Notes: generated by a model not told the origin, from the letters alone. Shown: positions 53,855 through 63,486, numbered from the stretch's first letter. The stretch is 64,000 nucleotides of DNA from Psychrosphaera haliotis (GCF_039523615.1 NZ_BAAAFQ010000004.1:744001-808000), one strand, 5' to 3'. Translations and numbers: made by a program.

Positions 53855-55590
53855 TGGAAGAATTAAAACTCTATACCTACATTGCGGTTTTTGGGTCTTT
53901 TGCCCTTTATTTCGCAATTGCATGGTGGGCTCGCGCGGGTTCTACTAGTGACTTTTATGTAGCTGGCGGCGGCGTAACTCCACTTCAAAACGGCATGGCA
54001 ATTGGTGCTGACTGGATGAGTGCTGCGTCATTTATATCTATGGCTGGCTTAATTGCCTTTTTAGGATACGGCGGTTCGGTATTCTTAATGGGTTGGACGG
54101 GTGGTTATGTCTTATTAGCCATGCTGCTTGCACCCTACATGAGAAAACACGGTAAGTTTACCGTACCAGAGTTTATTGCTGACCGTTACTATTCAAGAAC
54201 CGCACGCATTGTTGCTGTTGTTTGTTTAATTGTAGCGTCGCTTACTTATATCATTGGTCAAATGAAAGGCGTTGGCGTTGCTTTCTCTCGCTTCTTAGAA
54301 GTTGATTACGACCTTGGCTTATACATAGGTATGGCCGTTGTTTGGGTTTATGCCGTGCTTGGTGGCATGAAAGGCATTACCTACACGCAAATTGCACAAT
54401 ACTGTGTACTGATTTTTGCTTACACTATTCCTGCCGTGTTTATTTCATTGCAACTCACTGGCAATCCAATTCCGCAGCTAGGTTTAGGTAGTACCTTGGC
54501 CGATGGCAGTGGCATGTATTTATTAGACAAGCTTGATTTAGTGGTCACTGATTTAGGCTTTAAAGAATACACCACGGATAATATGGGCGGCACATTAAAC
54601 ATGTTCGCGTACACCTTATCTCTAATGATTGGTACAGCCGGTTTACCGCACGTAATTATGCGATTCTTTACTGTGCCTTCTGTAAAAGCAGCACGTTCAT
54701 CTGCAGGTTACGCGTTAGTATTTATTGCTCTGCTATACACAGTAGCACCTGCTGTTGGCGCAATGGCTCGCCTTAACCTTATGAACACGGTAGAGCCAGT
54801 TGCTGGTCAAAACTTAGAGTATGCTGAGCGTCCTCAATGGTTTAAAGACTGGGAAAAAACAGGTTTATTGCAGTTCGAAGATAAAAATGGCGATGGCAAA
54901 ATCCAATACACAGCAAATGCTGAAACTAATGAAATGACCAAGGTTGATCGTGACATTATGGTATTGGCAAACCCTGCTATTGCAAATCTACCTAACTGGG
55001 TTATTGCACTGGTTGCCGCAGGTGGTATTGCAGCTGCACTATCAACCGCTGCAGGCTTATTGCTAGCGATATCCTCCTCGGTTTCCCATGACTTAATGAA
55101 AGGGGTGTTAACACCTAACATTTCTGAAAAAGACGAGCTCATGGCCGGACGAGTCGTGATGACCATTTCCATTATTGTCGCAGGTTGGCTGGGGTTAAAT
55201 CCACCAGGCTTTGCTGCCGGTACCGTTGCGTTGGCCTTTGGTTTAGCCGCATCGAGTTTATTCCCGGCATTAATGATGGGTATATTCTCTAAAAAGATGA
55301 GTGGCACTGCTGCCGTAGCAGGCATGTGTGCAGGTCTAGGTGTAACTATGCTGTATGTATTCCAACATAAAGGATTCATGTTTATACCAGGCACTTCATT
55401 TTTAGGTGGATTAGAAGAAAATTGGTTCTTAGGCATTTCGCCTAATGCCTTTGGTGCTGTAGGCGCTATCGTGAACTTTACCGTTGCATTTATCATGCTT
55501 AAGTTTACCGGACCTGCACCACAAGAAATCCAAGACATGGTAGATAACTTCCGTGTCCCTCATGGAGCTGGAAAAGCGCACGCACACTAA
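53854..55590 (+). CDS. actP: Sodium:solute symporter of the ActP (acetate permease) type
   Basis: A 578-residue inner-membrane transporter of the SSS family with about 13 segments. Motifs include DFYVAGGGVTPLQNGMAIGADWMSAASF near residues 30-60, PEFIADRYYSRTAR and AAALSTAAGLLLAISSSVSHD. An insert at about 330-365 (ENKNGDGKIQY-like) carries an EF-hand-like acidic loop, DKNGDGK. Coupling with DUF4212 and closeness to acs and crbS suggests acetate or short carboxylate uptake. Substrate is inferred. The symbol is provisional. Confidence 0.9.
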   Translation: MEELKLYTYIAVFGSFALYFAIAWWARAGSTSDFYVAGGGVTPLQNGMAIGADWMSAASFISMAGLIAFLGYGGSVFLMGWTGGYVLLAMLLAPYMRKHGKFTVPEFIADRYYSRTARIVAVVCLIVASLTYIIGQMKGVGVAFSRFLEVDYDLGLYIGMAVVWVYAVLGGMKGITYTQIAQYCVLIFAYTIPAVFISLQLTGNPIPQLGLGSTLADGSGMYLLDKLDLVVTDLGFKEYTTDNMGGTLNMFAYTLSLMIGTAGLPHVIMRFFTVPSVKAARSSAGYALVFIALLYTVAPAVGAMARLNLMNTVEPVAGQNLEYAERPQWFKDWEKTGLLQFEDKNGDGKIQYTANAETNEMTKVDRDIMVLANPAIANLPNWVIALVAAGGIAAALSTAAGLLLAISSSVSHDLMKGVLTPNISEKDELMAGRVVMTISIIVAGWLGLNPPGFAAGTVALAFGLAASSLFPALMMGIFSKKMSGTAAVAGMCAGLGVTMLYVFQHKGFMFIPGTSFLGGLEENWFLGISPNAFGAVGAIVNFTVAFIMLKFTGPAPQEIQDMVDNFRVPHGAGKAHAH

Positions 55591-55609
55591 ACATGTGTTT
55601 TTACCCTTT

Positions 55610-55648
55610 GGCTTCCCATTTGACTCTACATTTGGGAAGCCTTTTTTT
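55610..55648 (+). terminator. Strong terminator after the symporter gene
   Basis: The stem GGCTTCCCA / TGGGAAGCC (55610-55618 and 55633-55641) has a 14-base loop and seven T immediately after, 20 bases past the stop. It is a clear Rho-independent terminator. Confidence 0.9.
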
Positions 55649-55707
55649 ATTTCTATATTTACTAATTATTCCCGTTTACAATTCAAGCATAATAACGAGG
55701 TTAAAAT

Positions 55708-56145
55708 ATGAATAAACACACCAAAATGGCGTTATACGTGGCTCCAATCTTAATATTAGGCGGGTATATATTGTCTGACATGTGGGTGGAAAACCAAGCG
55801 GCTAAAGACAAAGTTATTGTATTGCAGCAACAAGGCCCTTGCGATGTGATTGAGCAAATGTGCATATTAGAGTCAGGCGACTTACAGCTAAATGTGTACG
55901 ACAAAAACGGCGAAACTTATGTAAATTCAACCTTTGCGTTAGATTCCGCTACGTTATTTACCGTTGACGACAATAATGTAGTGACCGAGTACCCTCTTCT
56001 ACAAGACAACAATGCGTTTTACTGGAAGCATAAAACTACCTTGAACCAGCAACTTACTAAAGCGGGCGACACACAAAAACTGCGCGTTATTGCAGAGATT
56101 AAAGGTGGCAAATACATCAGCGAATTCACCACCAAAAAAAGTTAA
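55708..56145 (+). CDS. Membrane-anchored protein of unknown function
   Basis: A 145-residue protein with one N-terminal hydrophobic segment (ALYVAPILILGGYILSDMW, about 8-26) and a periplasmic domain of ~115 residues. Two Cys (GPCDVIEQMCILES) could form a disulfide. AACGAGG upstream supports the ATG at 55708. I do not recognise the family. It is convergent with the GNAT-nitrilase gene. Confidence 0.6.
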   Translation: MNKHTKMALYVAPILILGGYILSDMWVENQAAKDKVIVLQQQGPCDVIEQMCILESGDLQLNVYDKNGETYVNSTFALDSATLFTVDDNNVVTEYPLLQDNNAFYWKHKTTLNQQLTKAGDTQKLRVIAEIKGGKYISEFTTKKS

Positions 56146-56155
56146 GTTAACTAGG

Positions 56156-57679
56156 CTATTTAACCAGCTCCACTTTGTACAAGTCTTCGCGTCTGTCTTT
56201 GAGGTTCCGAACTGTACCTTCGCTATGAAGAATTTTTAATTTATCCATATCTAAGTCGCTGAACAGTAACATCTCAGTATTTGGCGTTGCTTCGTTTAGC
56301 GTCGCATCGTGCGGGAATGAAAAGTCTGAAGGGGTTAATACCGCTGACTGCGAATACTGAACATCTAAACTTTCCACTTCAGGTAAATTACCCACTGAGC
56401 CTGCAATCACTACATAACACTCATTTTCGATGGCTCGAGCTTGAGCGCAATGTCTAACTCTAAGGTAACTGTTTTTGGTGTCTGTCCAAAATGGTACAAA
56501 CAGAATATCTAGGCCTTGTTTGGCTAATATTCGCGACAACTCCGGAAATTCAACGTCATAACAAATTTGTATTCCTACTCGTCCTGCATCCGTTTCAAAT
56601 ACTGCGATTTTATCGCCACCTTGGATAACCCAGTCGTTTTGTTCATGCGGTGTTATATGAATTTTTCGTTGCTCGTCTATTTTTCCGCTGCGATGACAGA
56701 GGTAACTGACATTATAAATTTTGTCGTCTTCGGCCAGTGGCATTGAACCGGTAATTATATTAGCGTTATATTCTACGGCCATGCGCGACATAGCGTTTTT
56801 AAAGGTTTCGGTAAACTCAGCTAAATACCGAATCGCTTCTGTTTGGTTGCTTTGTTCCGTAAGGCCCATTAGTGGCGCATTAAAAAACTCTGGAAACAAG
56901 ATAAAGTCGCTTTGGTAGTCAGAAACCGTATCTACAAAGTACTCAACTTGTTTGAGCAATTCTTCTACTGATTCTACGCAACGCATTTGCCATTGCACCG
57001 CACCCACTCGCACAATAGATTTTGTAGATTCTATTACGGTATCGGTAGGTTCAAACATGATGTTGTTCCACTCTAATAAAGTAGCATAACCAACAGAGCC
57101 TTGATCTTCAGGTAGATATTTTTTTAATAGTCGTTTTACTTGGAAGTCGTTTGATAATTGAAAGCTTAAGATAGGGTCGTACAACTCTTTATGATCGACT
57201 TTTTCAATATATTCCGTTGGTGACATTTCACTGCTGTAATTGTGATACAGCGGAATTCGACCACCCGCTAAAATAGCCCTCAAGTTGTACTGTCTACACA
57301 GCTCTTTTCTTGCATCATATAAGCGTCGTCCTAACCTCATTCCTCGGTGAGTTGGCGATATCACTACATCTAATCCGTACAGCGCGTCTCCTTCTTCGTC
57401 AGAAAAAACACGGTCATGACCATCAACAATATCTTCGTAAGTGTGCGGATTGGAAAAGCGCGCATAGTCAACTTGAACGCTGAGCGCGATGCCCACTAAT
57501 ACGCCATCATCAACAATGCCAATTTGCCCTTCTGGGAACTGATCTATCAATCTAAAAATAGTATGTGACGGCCATGCACCTCCAAGGTCTGGATAAGCAC
57601 GATCCATTAAAGTCTTAATTTCTGGATATTGACCTTTGGTAAGGTTACAGATCTCTAAATGCGTTTTCTCTGCCGCCAT
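56156..57679 (-). CDS. GNAT acetyltransferase / carbon-nitrogen hydrolase fusion
   Basis: A 507-residue cytoplasmic fusion. Residues ~1-210 form a GNAT domain (VVISPTHRGMRLGRRLYDARKEL). Residues ~220-505 form a nitrilase-superfamily domain with the Glu-Lys-Cys triad: LFPEFFNAP, EQRKIHITPHE and QICYDVEFPELSR. The fusion is widely distributed; its substrate is not settled. Of two adjacent ATGs, the second (57679) has the better spacing from GGAG. Extent of the acetyl acceptor pocket cannot be judged by eye. Confidence 0.9.
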   Translation of the reverse strand: MAAEKTHLEICNLTKGQYPEIKTLMDRAYPDLGGAWPSHTIFRLIDQFPEGQIGIVDDGVLVGIALSVQVDYARFSNPHTYEDIVDGHDRVFSDEEGDALYGLDVVISPTHRGMRLGRRLYDARKELCRQYNLRAILAGGRIPLYHNYSSEMSPTEYIEKVDHKELYDPILSFQLSNDFQVKRLLKKYLPEDQGSVGYATLLEWNNIMFEPTDTVIESTKSIVRVGAVQWQMRCVESVEELLKQVEYFVDTVSDYQSDFILFPEFFNAPLMGLTEQSNQTEAIRYLAEFTETFKNAMSRMAVEYNANIITGSMPLAEDDKIYNVSYLCHRSGKIDEQRKIHITPHEQNDWVIQGGDKIAVFETDAGRVGIQICYDVEFPELSRILAKQGLDILFVPFWTDTKNSYLRVRHCAQARAIENECYVVIAGSVGNLPEVESLDVQYSQSAVLTPSDFSFPHDATLNEATPNTEMLLFSDLDMDKLKILHSEGTVRNLKDRREDLYKVELVK

Positions 57680-57948
57680 CATAGCTCCAATTAAAAAATT
57701 TTATCGATTGCTCAAATAGTAGAACAACTTTCTTTAGACCCTTAAATAAAACTCAGATCTTTCAAATATATATGGAGATATTATTGAAGAAATAAAGGTC
57801 TTAAATGTGTCCAATATTTTTACACATAAATCTGTTTGTTTTTAACACACCAGTGTAGTCAAGGGATTGCCATTTGGCGCTGATATTGCTTATCGAAGTG
57901 TAACTTTAAAGATAAATAGTTATTTGTACAAACAAGGACATAATAATA

Positions 57949-59397
57949 ATGAAAATGTTAAAAACACTACTAACCACAGTAGTAGTATTTTTTGTTTTAT
58001 CACTGCAAGTTAAAGCGGATGTAATTTTAACTGGTATGGGTGGTGAAAATGGACTCGGTGAAGTAGCTACACCGATGGTTGACGATGGTTCTAGTAATGA
58101 GTTGAACTTACCGTTTTTTGTTAACTTTTTTGGTGAAACTTATGAGTCGTTTTTTGTAAATACAAACGGAAACTTAAGTTTTGTTGGCGGATTCGATGAC
58201 TTTGAAGGGTCTTCTTTTGACCAAGCAACTCTTCCTATAATTGCGCCATTCTGGGGCGATGTGGACATCACCTGCGGTGATGAGTTTTCAGAAAGTGATA
58301 GCTCTTCAACTGGCGAATGTGGAAACATATACATAGGTGCTCCGGCTGAAGGTGTTGTAGCGGTTACTTGGCACGAAGTTGCTGAATACGGTAACTCTGA
58401 GTCAGGTGAGCGAAATACTTTCCAAGCAGTTTTGATTGATCGTTCAGCCGATACTGGTACAGCGGGTGACTTTGACCTAGAGTTTCGTTATGAAACTTTA
58501 GATTGGGATGATCGTGCACAAGCAGGATTTGGCGCTGGTAACGGTTTCATTGACGACTGTCCAGACGGCGATTGTGAATGTCCAGGCGGTGACTGCGAAG
58601 AGTGTCCTGTAGAAGTATGTGGGCCGCCTAATTTTCCACAGAGCACTCAATTACCTCAAGCAACAGAAGTTACGCAAGTAGAAACTAGGTCAGAGCAAGC
58701 ACCTATTTTAGAGGAAACGCCTGTATTAGAGGAAACGCCTGTTCTTGAAGAAGAGGAAACGCCAACTTCATATTCTTTGCCGGGTTCATTGACGGTTGAC
58801 GTAGTTGATTTAGCAAATACATCAAATACTGGCGAAGAAGGTATTTGGAGCTTTTCATTCCGTGACGGTCAGTTCTTAGAGCCGGGCGTAACTCCTGAAA
58901 ATCCAATTATGCCAATTTCTGAAGGTGAAGATGGTTGGGCATTTGACTTTGATGTTGATTTTGACGAAATCGTATTTATCGACCCTGACGTTGCCGTTGG
59001 TTACGACTACTTTGTTGATAGCGGCTCTAACTTTGCGTCAGTTATTTTACCTGACGGTTTTAATGCTAACTACGAGCTTTGGTTAATGGGTGCAAACGGC
59101 TGGGAATTTTCTCAGTTCTTAGATGCAAACTTCCGCCACTTCTTTGGACCTGATGGTGTTTCTCAATTCCGTATTTTAGGTATTGATACGTCAAATATGG
59201 TTGACCCTACTGACCCTAATGCGTTTGTTACTGGTCTATCATTCGTTGATGCTGGTAATCAACAAGTTCGCCAAGTAGCTCTTACTGAGTTTGTTCCTGA
59301 TGCTACCAATGTTGATGAGCCTAACCCACTAATGCTGTTATTGGTTGGTTGTGGTTTTATTGCATTACAACGCAAAAGAAAACTAAAAGCAGCGTAA
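57949..59397 (+). CDS. Nidogen-like domain PEP-CTERM protein
   Basis: A 482-residue secreted protein. A signal peptide to about residue 23 precedes a nidogen-like domain (about 35-200): FFVNTNGNLSFVGGFDDFEG, IAPFWGDVDITCG and VTWHEVAEYG. A Cys/acidic segment (about 203-225, with DCPDGDCECPGGDCEEC) and an LEETPVLEE repeat follow. The last ~200 residues are shared with the gene at 61536. The C-terminus is a PEP-CTERM signal: DEPNPL, a hydrophobic helix, and RKRK. It is probably an extracellular matrix or adhesion protein. Confidence 0.88.
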   Translation: MKMLKTLLTTVVVFFVLSLQVKADVILTGMGGENGLGEVATPMVDDGSSNELNLPFFVNFFGETYESFFVNTNGNLSFVGGFDDFEGSSFDQATLPIIAPFWGDVDITCGDEFSESDSSSTGECGNIYIGAPAEGVVAVTWHEVAEYGNSESGERNTFQAVLIDRSADTGTAGDFDLEFRYETLDWDDRAQAGFGAGNGFIDDCPDGDCECPGGDCEECPVEVCGPPNFPQSTQLPQATEVTQVETRSEQAPILEETPVLEETPVLEEEETPTSYSLPGSLTVDVVDLANTSNTGEEGIWSFSFRDGQFLEPGVTPENPIMPISEGEDGWAFDFDVDFDEIVFIDPDVAVGYDYFVDSGSNFASVILPDGFNANYELWLMGANGWEFSQFLDANFRHFFGPDGVSQFRILGIDTSNMVDPTDPNAFVTGLSFVDAGNQQVRQVALTEFVPDATNVDEPNPLMLLLVGCGFIALQRKRKLKAA

Positions 59398-59415
59398 TTT
59401 AACGTTATTAACAGA

Positions 59416-59439
59416 AAAGGAACTTCGGTTCCTTTTTTT
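59416..59439 (+). terminator. Terminator with UUCG tetraloop
   Basis: The stem AAAGGAAC / GTTCCTTT (59416-59423 and 59428-59435) is closed by TTCG and followed by a T-run, 19 bases after the nidogen-like gene. Confidence 0.9.
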
Positions 59440-59568
59440 ATGCCTGAAATATAAGCGGTTCCACAATTTGCTTAATGAAAATAATGCAAACTCTCACTAT
59501 AAATGCTAAAAACACCTCACTGACTTTACTTCGTCAAACAACAAAAATTACCTACCGAAGGGGCTCAC

Positions 59569-61239
59569 ATGAAATTTAAATTAAAGCACTTTGCATTAAC
59601 GGCCATTGCCGCTAGCTTTTTAGTTGCTTGTTCTAAAGCACCAGAACAAAAAACCGATGCGTTAGGCTCGCCATTAACTGTTGAATACATTGGCGAAAAA
59701 TCACGACTAGATATTTATCATCCGGTTGAATTAACTGCCGACTTAAGCCACTTGAGCAAAAAGCAGCAAGAAATGCTAGGCGTTCTAATTGACGCATCTG
59801 AAATTATGGATGACTTATTTTGGATGCAGGCATTTGGTGAAGATAAAGCCTCGTTTTTAGACAAAATTAAAGATCCAAAGGTTCGTGCCTTTGCTCAAAT
59901 TAACTATGGGCCTTGGGACAGACTAAACGGCGACAAGCCATTTTTATCGGGTTACGCTGAAAAATTCCCTGGAGCTGAGTTTTACCCTGCGGATATGAGC
60001 AAAGCTGAATTTGAAAAGCTTAAGTTAGCCGACAAAGATGGTTTATATTCAATTATTGAGCGCAACAAAAAAGGTAAGCTTGAAATTGCTCCTTATCATC
60101 AAGAGTATCAAGGTGAAATGCGTCGCGCGGCTTCGTTGTTAATAACAGCAGCTTCTTATGCAGAAGATGAAGAATTCAAAAATTACCTAACCATGCGTGC
60201 AGAAGCGCTTGTTACTGACGAGTATCAAGCTTCAGATTTTGCTTGGATGGATATGAAGAACAACCCAATTGATGTTGTCATTGGCCCTATTGAAACTTAT
60301 GAAGATCAGCTGTTTGGTTATCGTGCCGCATTTGAATCTTATGTTCTTGTTAAAGACATGAGCTGGAGCGAGCGATTAGCAAAATACGCAGCTTACTTAC
60401 CAGAATTACAGCAAGGTTTACCTGTACCTGCCAAATACAAAGCTGAAACGCCAGGATCTGATGCAGACTTAAACGCCTATGACGTTATTTATTACGCGGG
60501 CCATTCAAATGCCGGCAGTAAAACAATTGCGATTAACTTACCAAATGATGAAGAAGTTCAGCTTAAAAAAGGCACCCGTCGCCTGCAGTTGAAAAATGCT
60601 ATGCAAGCTAAGTTTGATCACATATTAGTACCTATTGCAGAGCAACTGATTGTTCCTGAACAACGTAAAAACATAACGTTTACGGCGTTTTTTGCAAATA
60701 CCATGTTCCATGAAGTTGCCCACGGATTAGGCATCAAACAAGTTATTGGTACAGGTCAAACTGTACGTGGCGCGTTAAAAGAACATGCTTCAGCACTTGA
60801 AGAAGGCAAAGCAGACATTTTAGGTTTGTACATGATTCGTCAATTACTTGAAAAAGGCGCTATTGATGAGGGAACACTTGAAGATTATTACACTACCTTC
60901 ATGGCGGGCATTTTCCGTTCAGTTCGTTTTGGTGCGAGTTCAGCTCACGGTAAAGCAAACATGGTTCGTTTTAACTACTTTAAAGAACAAGGCGCATTCA
61001 GCCGTGACGAACAAGGCTTTTACAGCGTAGACATTGAAAAAATGAAAACGGCAATTGACGGCTTATCTAATATTATCTTAAAGCTACAAGGTGATGGCGA
61101 TTATGACGGTGTTGCGAAATTAGTAGCCGAAAAAGGACTAATTAACGCAGACCTTCAGGCTGATTTAGCTAAATTGACTAAAGCCAACATCCCTGTGGAT
61201 ATTACCTTCAAACAAGGCAAGCAAGTATTAGGGCTTTAA
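59569..61239 (+). CDS. M49-like (dipeptidyl-peptidase III family) zinc metallopeptidase lipoprotein
   Basis: A 556-residue lipoprotein: signal with lipobox LVAC (Cys near residue 20) followed by SKAPEQ. The zinc motif is MFHEVAHGLGIK (near residue 380), and a downstream EEGKADILGLYM supplies the third ligand as in DPP III. The motif is the short HExxH form, not the classic HExxGH of DPP III. It probably hydrolyses peptides at the periplasmic face. Two nidogen-like PEP-CTERM genes flank it. Confidence 0.87.
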   Translation: MKFKLKHFALTAIAASFLVACSKAPEQKTDALGSPLTVEYIGEKSRLDIYHPVELTADLSHLSKKQQEMLGVLIDASEIMDDLFWMQAFGEDKASFLDKIKDPKVRAFAQINYGPWDRLNGDKPFLSGYAEKFPGAEFYPADMSKAEFEKLKLADKDGLYSIIERNKKGKLEIAPYHQEYQGEMRRAASLLITAASYAEDEEFKNYLTMRAEALVTDEYQASDFAWMDMKNNPIDVVIGPIETYEDQLFGYRAAFESYVLVKDMSWSERLAKYAAYLPELQQGLPVPAKYKAETPGSDADLNAYDVIYYAGHSNAGSKTIAINLPNDEEVQLKKGTRRLQLKNAMQAKFDHILVPIAEQLIVPEQRKNITFTAFFANTMFHEVAHGLGIKQVIGTGQTVRGALKEHASALEEGKADILGLYMIRQLLEKGAIDEGTLEDYYTTFMAGIFRSVRFGASSAHGKANMVRFNYFKEQGAFSRDEQGFYSVDIEKMKTAIDGLSNIILKLQGDGDYDGVAKLVAEKGLINADLQADLAKLTKANIPVDITFKQGKQVLGL

Positions 61240-61271
61240 TCACCCAAATCTAATTAGTTTACCTATTTTCT

Positions 61272-61295
61272 AAGCCTTCCTCGGAAGGCTTTTTT
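61272..61295 (+). terminator. Terminator after the M49-like gene
   Basis: The stem AAGCCTTC / GAAGGCTT around CTCG is followed by a T-run, 32 bases after the stop. The remaining part of the gap to 61535 holds no gene. Confidence 0.88.
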
Positions 61296-61535
61296 ATTGT
61301 CTAAAACTCGTTCTGTTTAAAACCTTTACAACTTGAACAAAAAACAAACAGCAAGTGTCTGAAATATTTACACTTTTATTTGTCATGCTTCTTTTGAACA
61401 AAAAAAGCATGACCAAACCACATTAAAAACAACAACTTACAATCAAATCCTGATCCTTAATATCTGTGGCCTAAAATTTGCTCAGGTGATACCAGACAAA
61501 TTCAAACAATCACATTTACTAAAGGGATTTTCATA

Positions 61536-62888
61536 ATGAAAAAACAATCGCTTTCCTTACTTGCAGGTTTAATTATTGGTGCCTCGCCAATGTTAGCAAC
61601 TGCTGATCCTATTCTTACAGGTTTTAACCACGTAGGTTTAGATGCCAATATTTCTGAAGACTTTGGCAGCGAAGTTCATGGTCCATATGGCGGTTATGCT
61701 TATACGCACCAATTTCTAGGTAACTATTTGATGAATGGCACTGAATACAGCCATTTTAATATTGGTGTAAATGGATCAGTTGGTTTAATAGAAGCAAGCA
61801 ATGGGTTTGGTTGGGGTGTTGCAAATTTTGATGCTGCGTTTACACCTTTTTTAAGTTCAATTGATACATTCTGTAATGATTGCGGCTCTATTTATATGGG
61901 CATGAGCGATGACAGAACTACAACAGCTATAACTTGGTCTAACGTAGCTCAAGCTATGGGTGACAGCGATGCCAGAAACACTTTTCAAATGGTTGTTATA
62001 GATCGTAGCGGTATGCCAATACCGGGCAACTCGGGTGGATTGGGCGGTATAGGTCCACAGGACCTACCTTTAGTATCGGATTTTGATGTTGAATTCAGAT
62101 ATGGTGAGCTTTCTTGGAATGGTTTAAATGGCGGCGCTGGCGATACAGTTGCATTTGCGGGTATTGTGCCTGATGCTAATGATATTTCTAGTATCGTTCA
62201 CTTACCAGGCTCAGGTACACCAGATGTAAATGAGTTAGCTAATACTACAAATGTTGAAGGCGGAGAAGCTGGCGTTTGGCGTTTTGAATATCGCAACGGT
62301 GAACTTCAAGATCCTGGTTTTAGTGCACCAACTCCAACTGGTAGTACAGGTACTGGTACCGCTGATGACCCATTTATGCCAATTGAAAACGACTCGGATC
62401 TTCCTGGTTGGGCGTTTGAAATAATCGTAGGTCCAGAAGAAGTTGTATTTATAGACCCTGAAGTGGCTATTGGTTATGACTACTATGTAGACAATGGTGA
62501 AAACTTTGCGTCAGTTATTTTACCGACTGGTTTTGACGATAACTTATTTGATCTATGGTTATTAGATGCAAATGGAGACTGGATACGTCAAGGCGACCTA
62601 TTAACTGGTGGCGTTGAATACTTCTTTGGTCCGGATGGTGTATCTGCGTTTAGAATCATGGGTATTGATATTACTGGTATGCTTGATCCTACTGACCCAA
62701 CTGCTTTTGTAACGGGTGTTTCATTTGTTGATAATGGCTCAGGCCAACCTCAACAACAATCTATTCGCCAAGTAGCAATTGCACAAGAAGTTAACGATGT
62801 AAGCGAACCAAACGGTTTAGCTTTAATGCTATTAGCATTAGGTGGAATTGTTGCGATGTCACGTCGTAAAAAGAAATGCATCGCATAA
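61536..62888 (+). CDS. Nidogen-like domain PEP-CTERM protein (paralogue)
   Basis: A 450-residue secreted protein with a signal peptide ending near ATA-DP (about 24). The N-terminal domain is nidogen-like (HFNIGVNGSVGLIEA, FTPFLSSIDTFCNDCGSIYMG, TTAITWSNVAQA). The C-terminal ~200 residues share long runs with the 57949 protein (VVFIDPEVAIGYDYYVDNG, NFASVILPTGF, FFGPDGVSAFRIMGID, DPTDPTAFVTG). The tail is a PEP-CTERM signal: SEPNGL, a helix, and RRKKK. It lacks the Cys-rich insert. Confidence 0.88.
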   Translation: MKKQSLSLLAGLIIGASPMLATADPILTGFNHVGLDANISEDFGSEVHGPYGGYAYTHQFLGNYLMNGTEYSHFNIGVNGSVGLIEASNGFGWGVANFDAAFTPFLSSIDTFCNDCGSIYMGMSDDRTTTAITWSNVAQAMGDSDARNTFQMVVIDRSGMPIPGNSGGLGGIGPQDLPLVSDFDVEFRYGELSWNGLNGGAGDTVAFAGIVPDANDISSIVHLPGSGTPDVNELANTTNVEGGEAGVWRFEYRNGELQDPGFSAPTPTGSTGTGTADDPFMPIENDSDLPGWAFEIIVGPEEVVFIDPEVAIGYDYYVDNGENFASVILPTGFDDNLFDLWLLDANGDWIRQGDLLTGGVEYFFGPDGVSAFRIMGIDITGMLDPTDPTAFVTGVSFVDNGSGQPQQQSIRQVAIAQEVNDVSEPNGLALMLLALGGIVAMSRRKKKCIA

Positions 62889-62957
62889 GCTACATATAGT
62901 TTATTTCGCCAAGTAATTCCTTATGAGTTACTTGGTTGCGAGACTAAATTGAAGTAT

Positions 62958-62979
62958 AAAGGGGCTTGTCCCCTTTTTT
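62958..62979 (+). terminator. Terminator between the PEP-CTERM and IalB-like genes
   Basis: AAAGGGG / CCCCTTT around CTTGT with a T-run, ending 12 bases before the IalB-like ATG. A second hairpin (CCAAGTAA / TTACTTGG) lies at 62909-62935. Confidence 0.8.
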
Positions 62980-62991
62980 AATGGATTAAAT

Positions 62992-63486
62992 ATGAAGTAC
63001 ACATTCATCACTCCCCTACTTATCGCTATTCTAAGCTTTAGCAACTTTGCATTTGCAAGCAACCAAGCAAACGATTCTCAACCACGTGGGTTCGGAAATT
63101 GGCAGTTAATTTGTGATAAAAAGCCTTGTTTCATTAATCAGTCTTTAATTGCATCAAATGGCAAAAAATCTGGCATTGTTGGATCTTTAAATATTACTCG
63201 CATTCAAAATGACAGAACCATGTTAACTATTAAGTTAAGTAAAAATGCCCTTCAGAGCGCAGGTATTGGAATAAAGGTTGATAATAATAAAGACACCCGA
63301 GTAAAAATATTGGGTTGTGACGCAAGAGTTTGTCAAACCAACGTTTTAGTTGATGAGCAATTGCAGTCTGAGTTTGAAAGTGGCAGAGCGCTACGCATTG
63401 TTTATTTTGACAACAACACCAAAAAGCAAGTCACCTTACCTTTTACCCTTAATGGATACTCAGAAGCCTTTAAGGCGATGAATTAG
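62992..63486 (+). CDS. Invasion-associated locus B (IalB)-like periplasmic protein
   Basis: A 164-residue secreted protein. The signal peptide ends near AFA-SN (about 22). The mature domain has the IalB pattern FGNWQLICDKKPCFINQSL, a middle LGCDARVCQTN and a C-terminal RALRIVYFDNNTKKQVTLPFTLNGYSEA. Two Cys pairs are likely disulfides. The family is found well beyond pathogens; the name does not imply invasion here. Confidence 0.88.
   Translation: MKYTFITPLLIAILSFSNFAFASNQANDSQPRGFGNWQLICDKKPCFINQSLIASNGKKSGIVGSLNITRIQNDRTMLTIKLSKNALQSAGIGIKVDNNKDTRVKILGCDARVCQTNVLVDEQLQSEFESGRALRIVYFDNNTKKQVTLPFTLNGYSEAFKAMN

Noticed and set aside
54834..55538. A long 234-residue - strand frame inside actP
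   Set aside because: It is the complement of a strongly recognisable transporter and has no features of its own.
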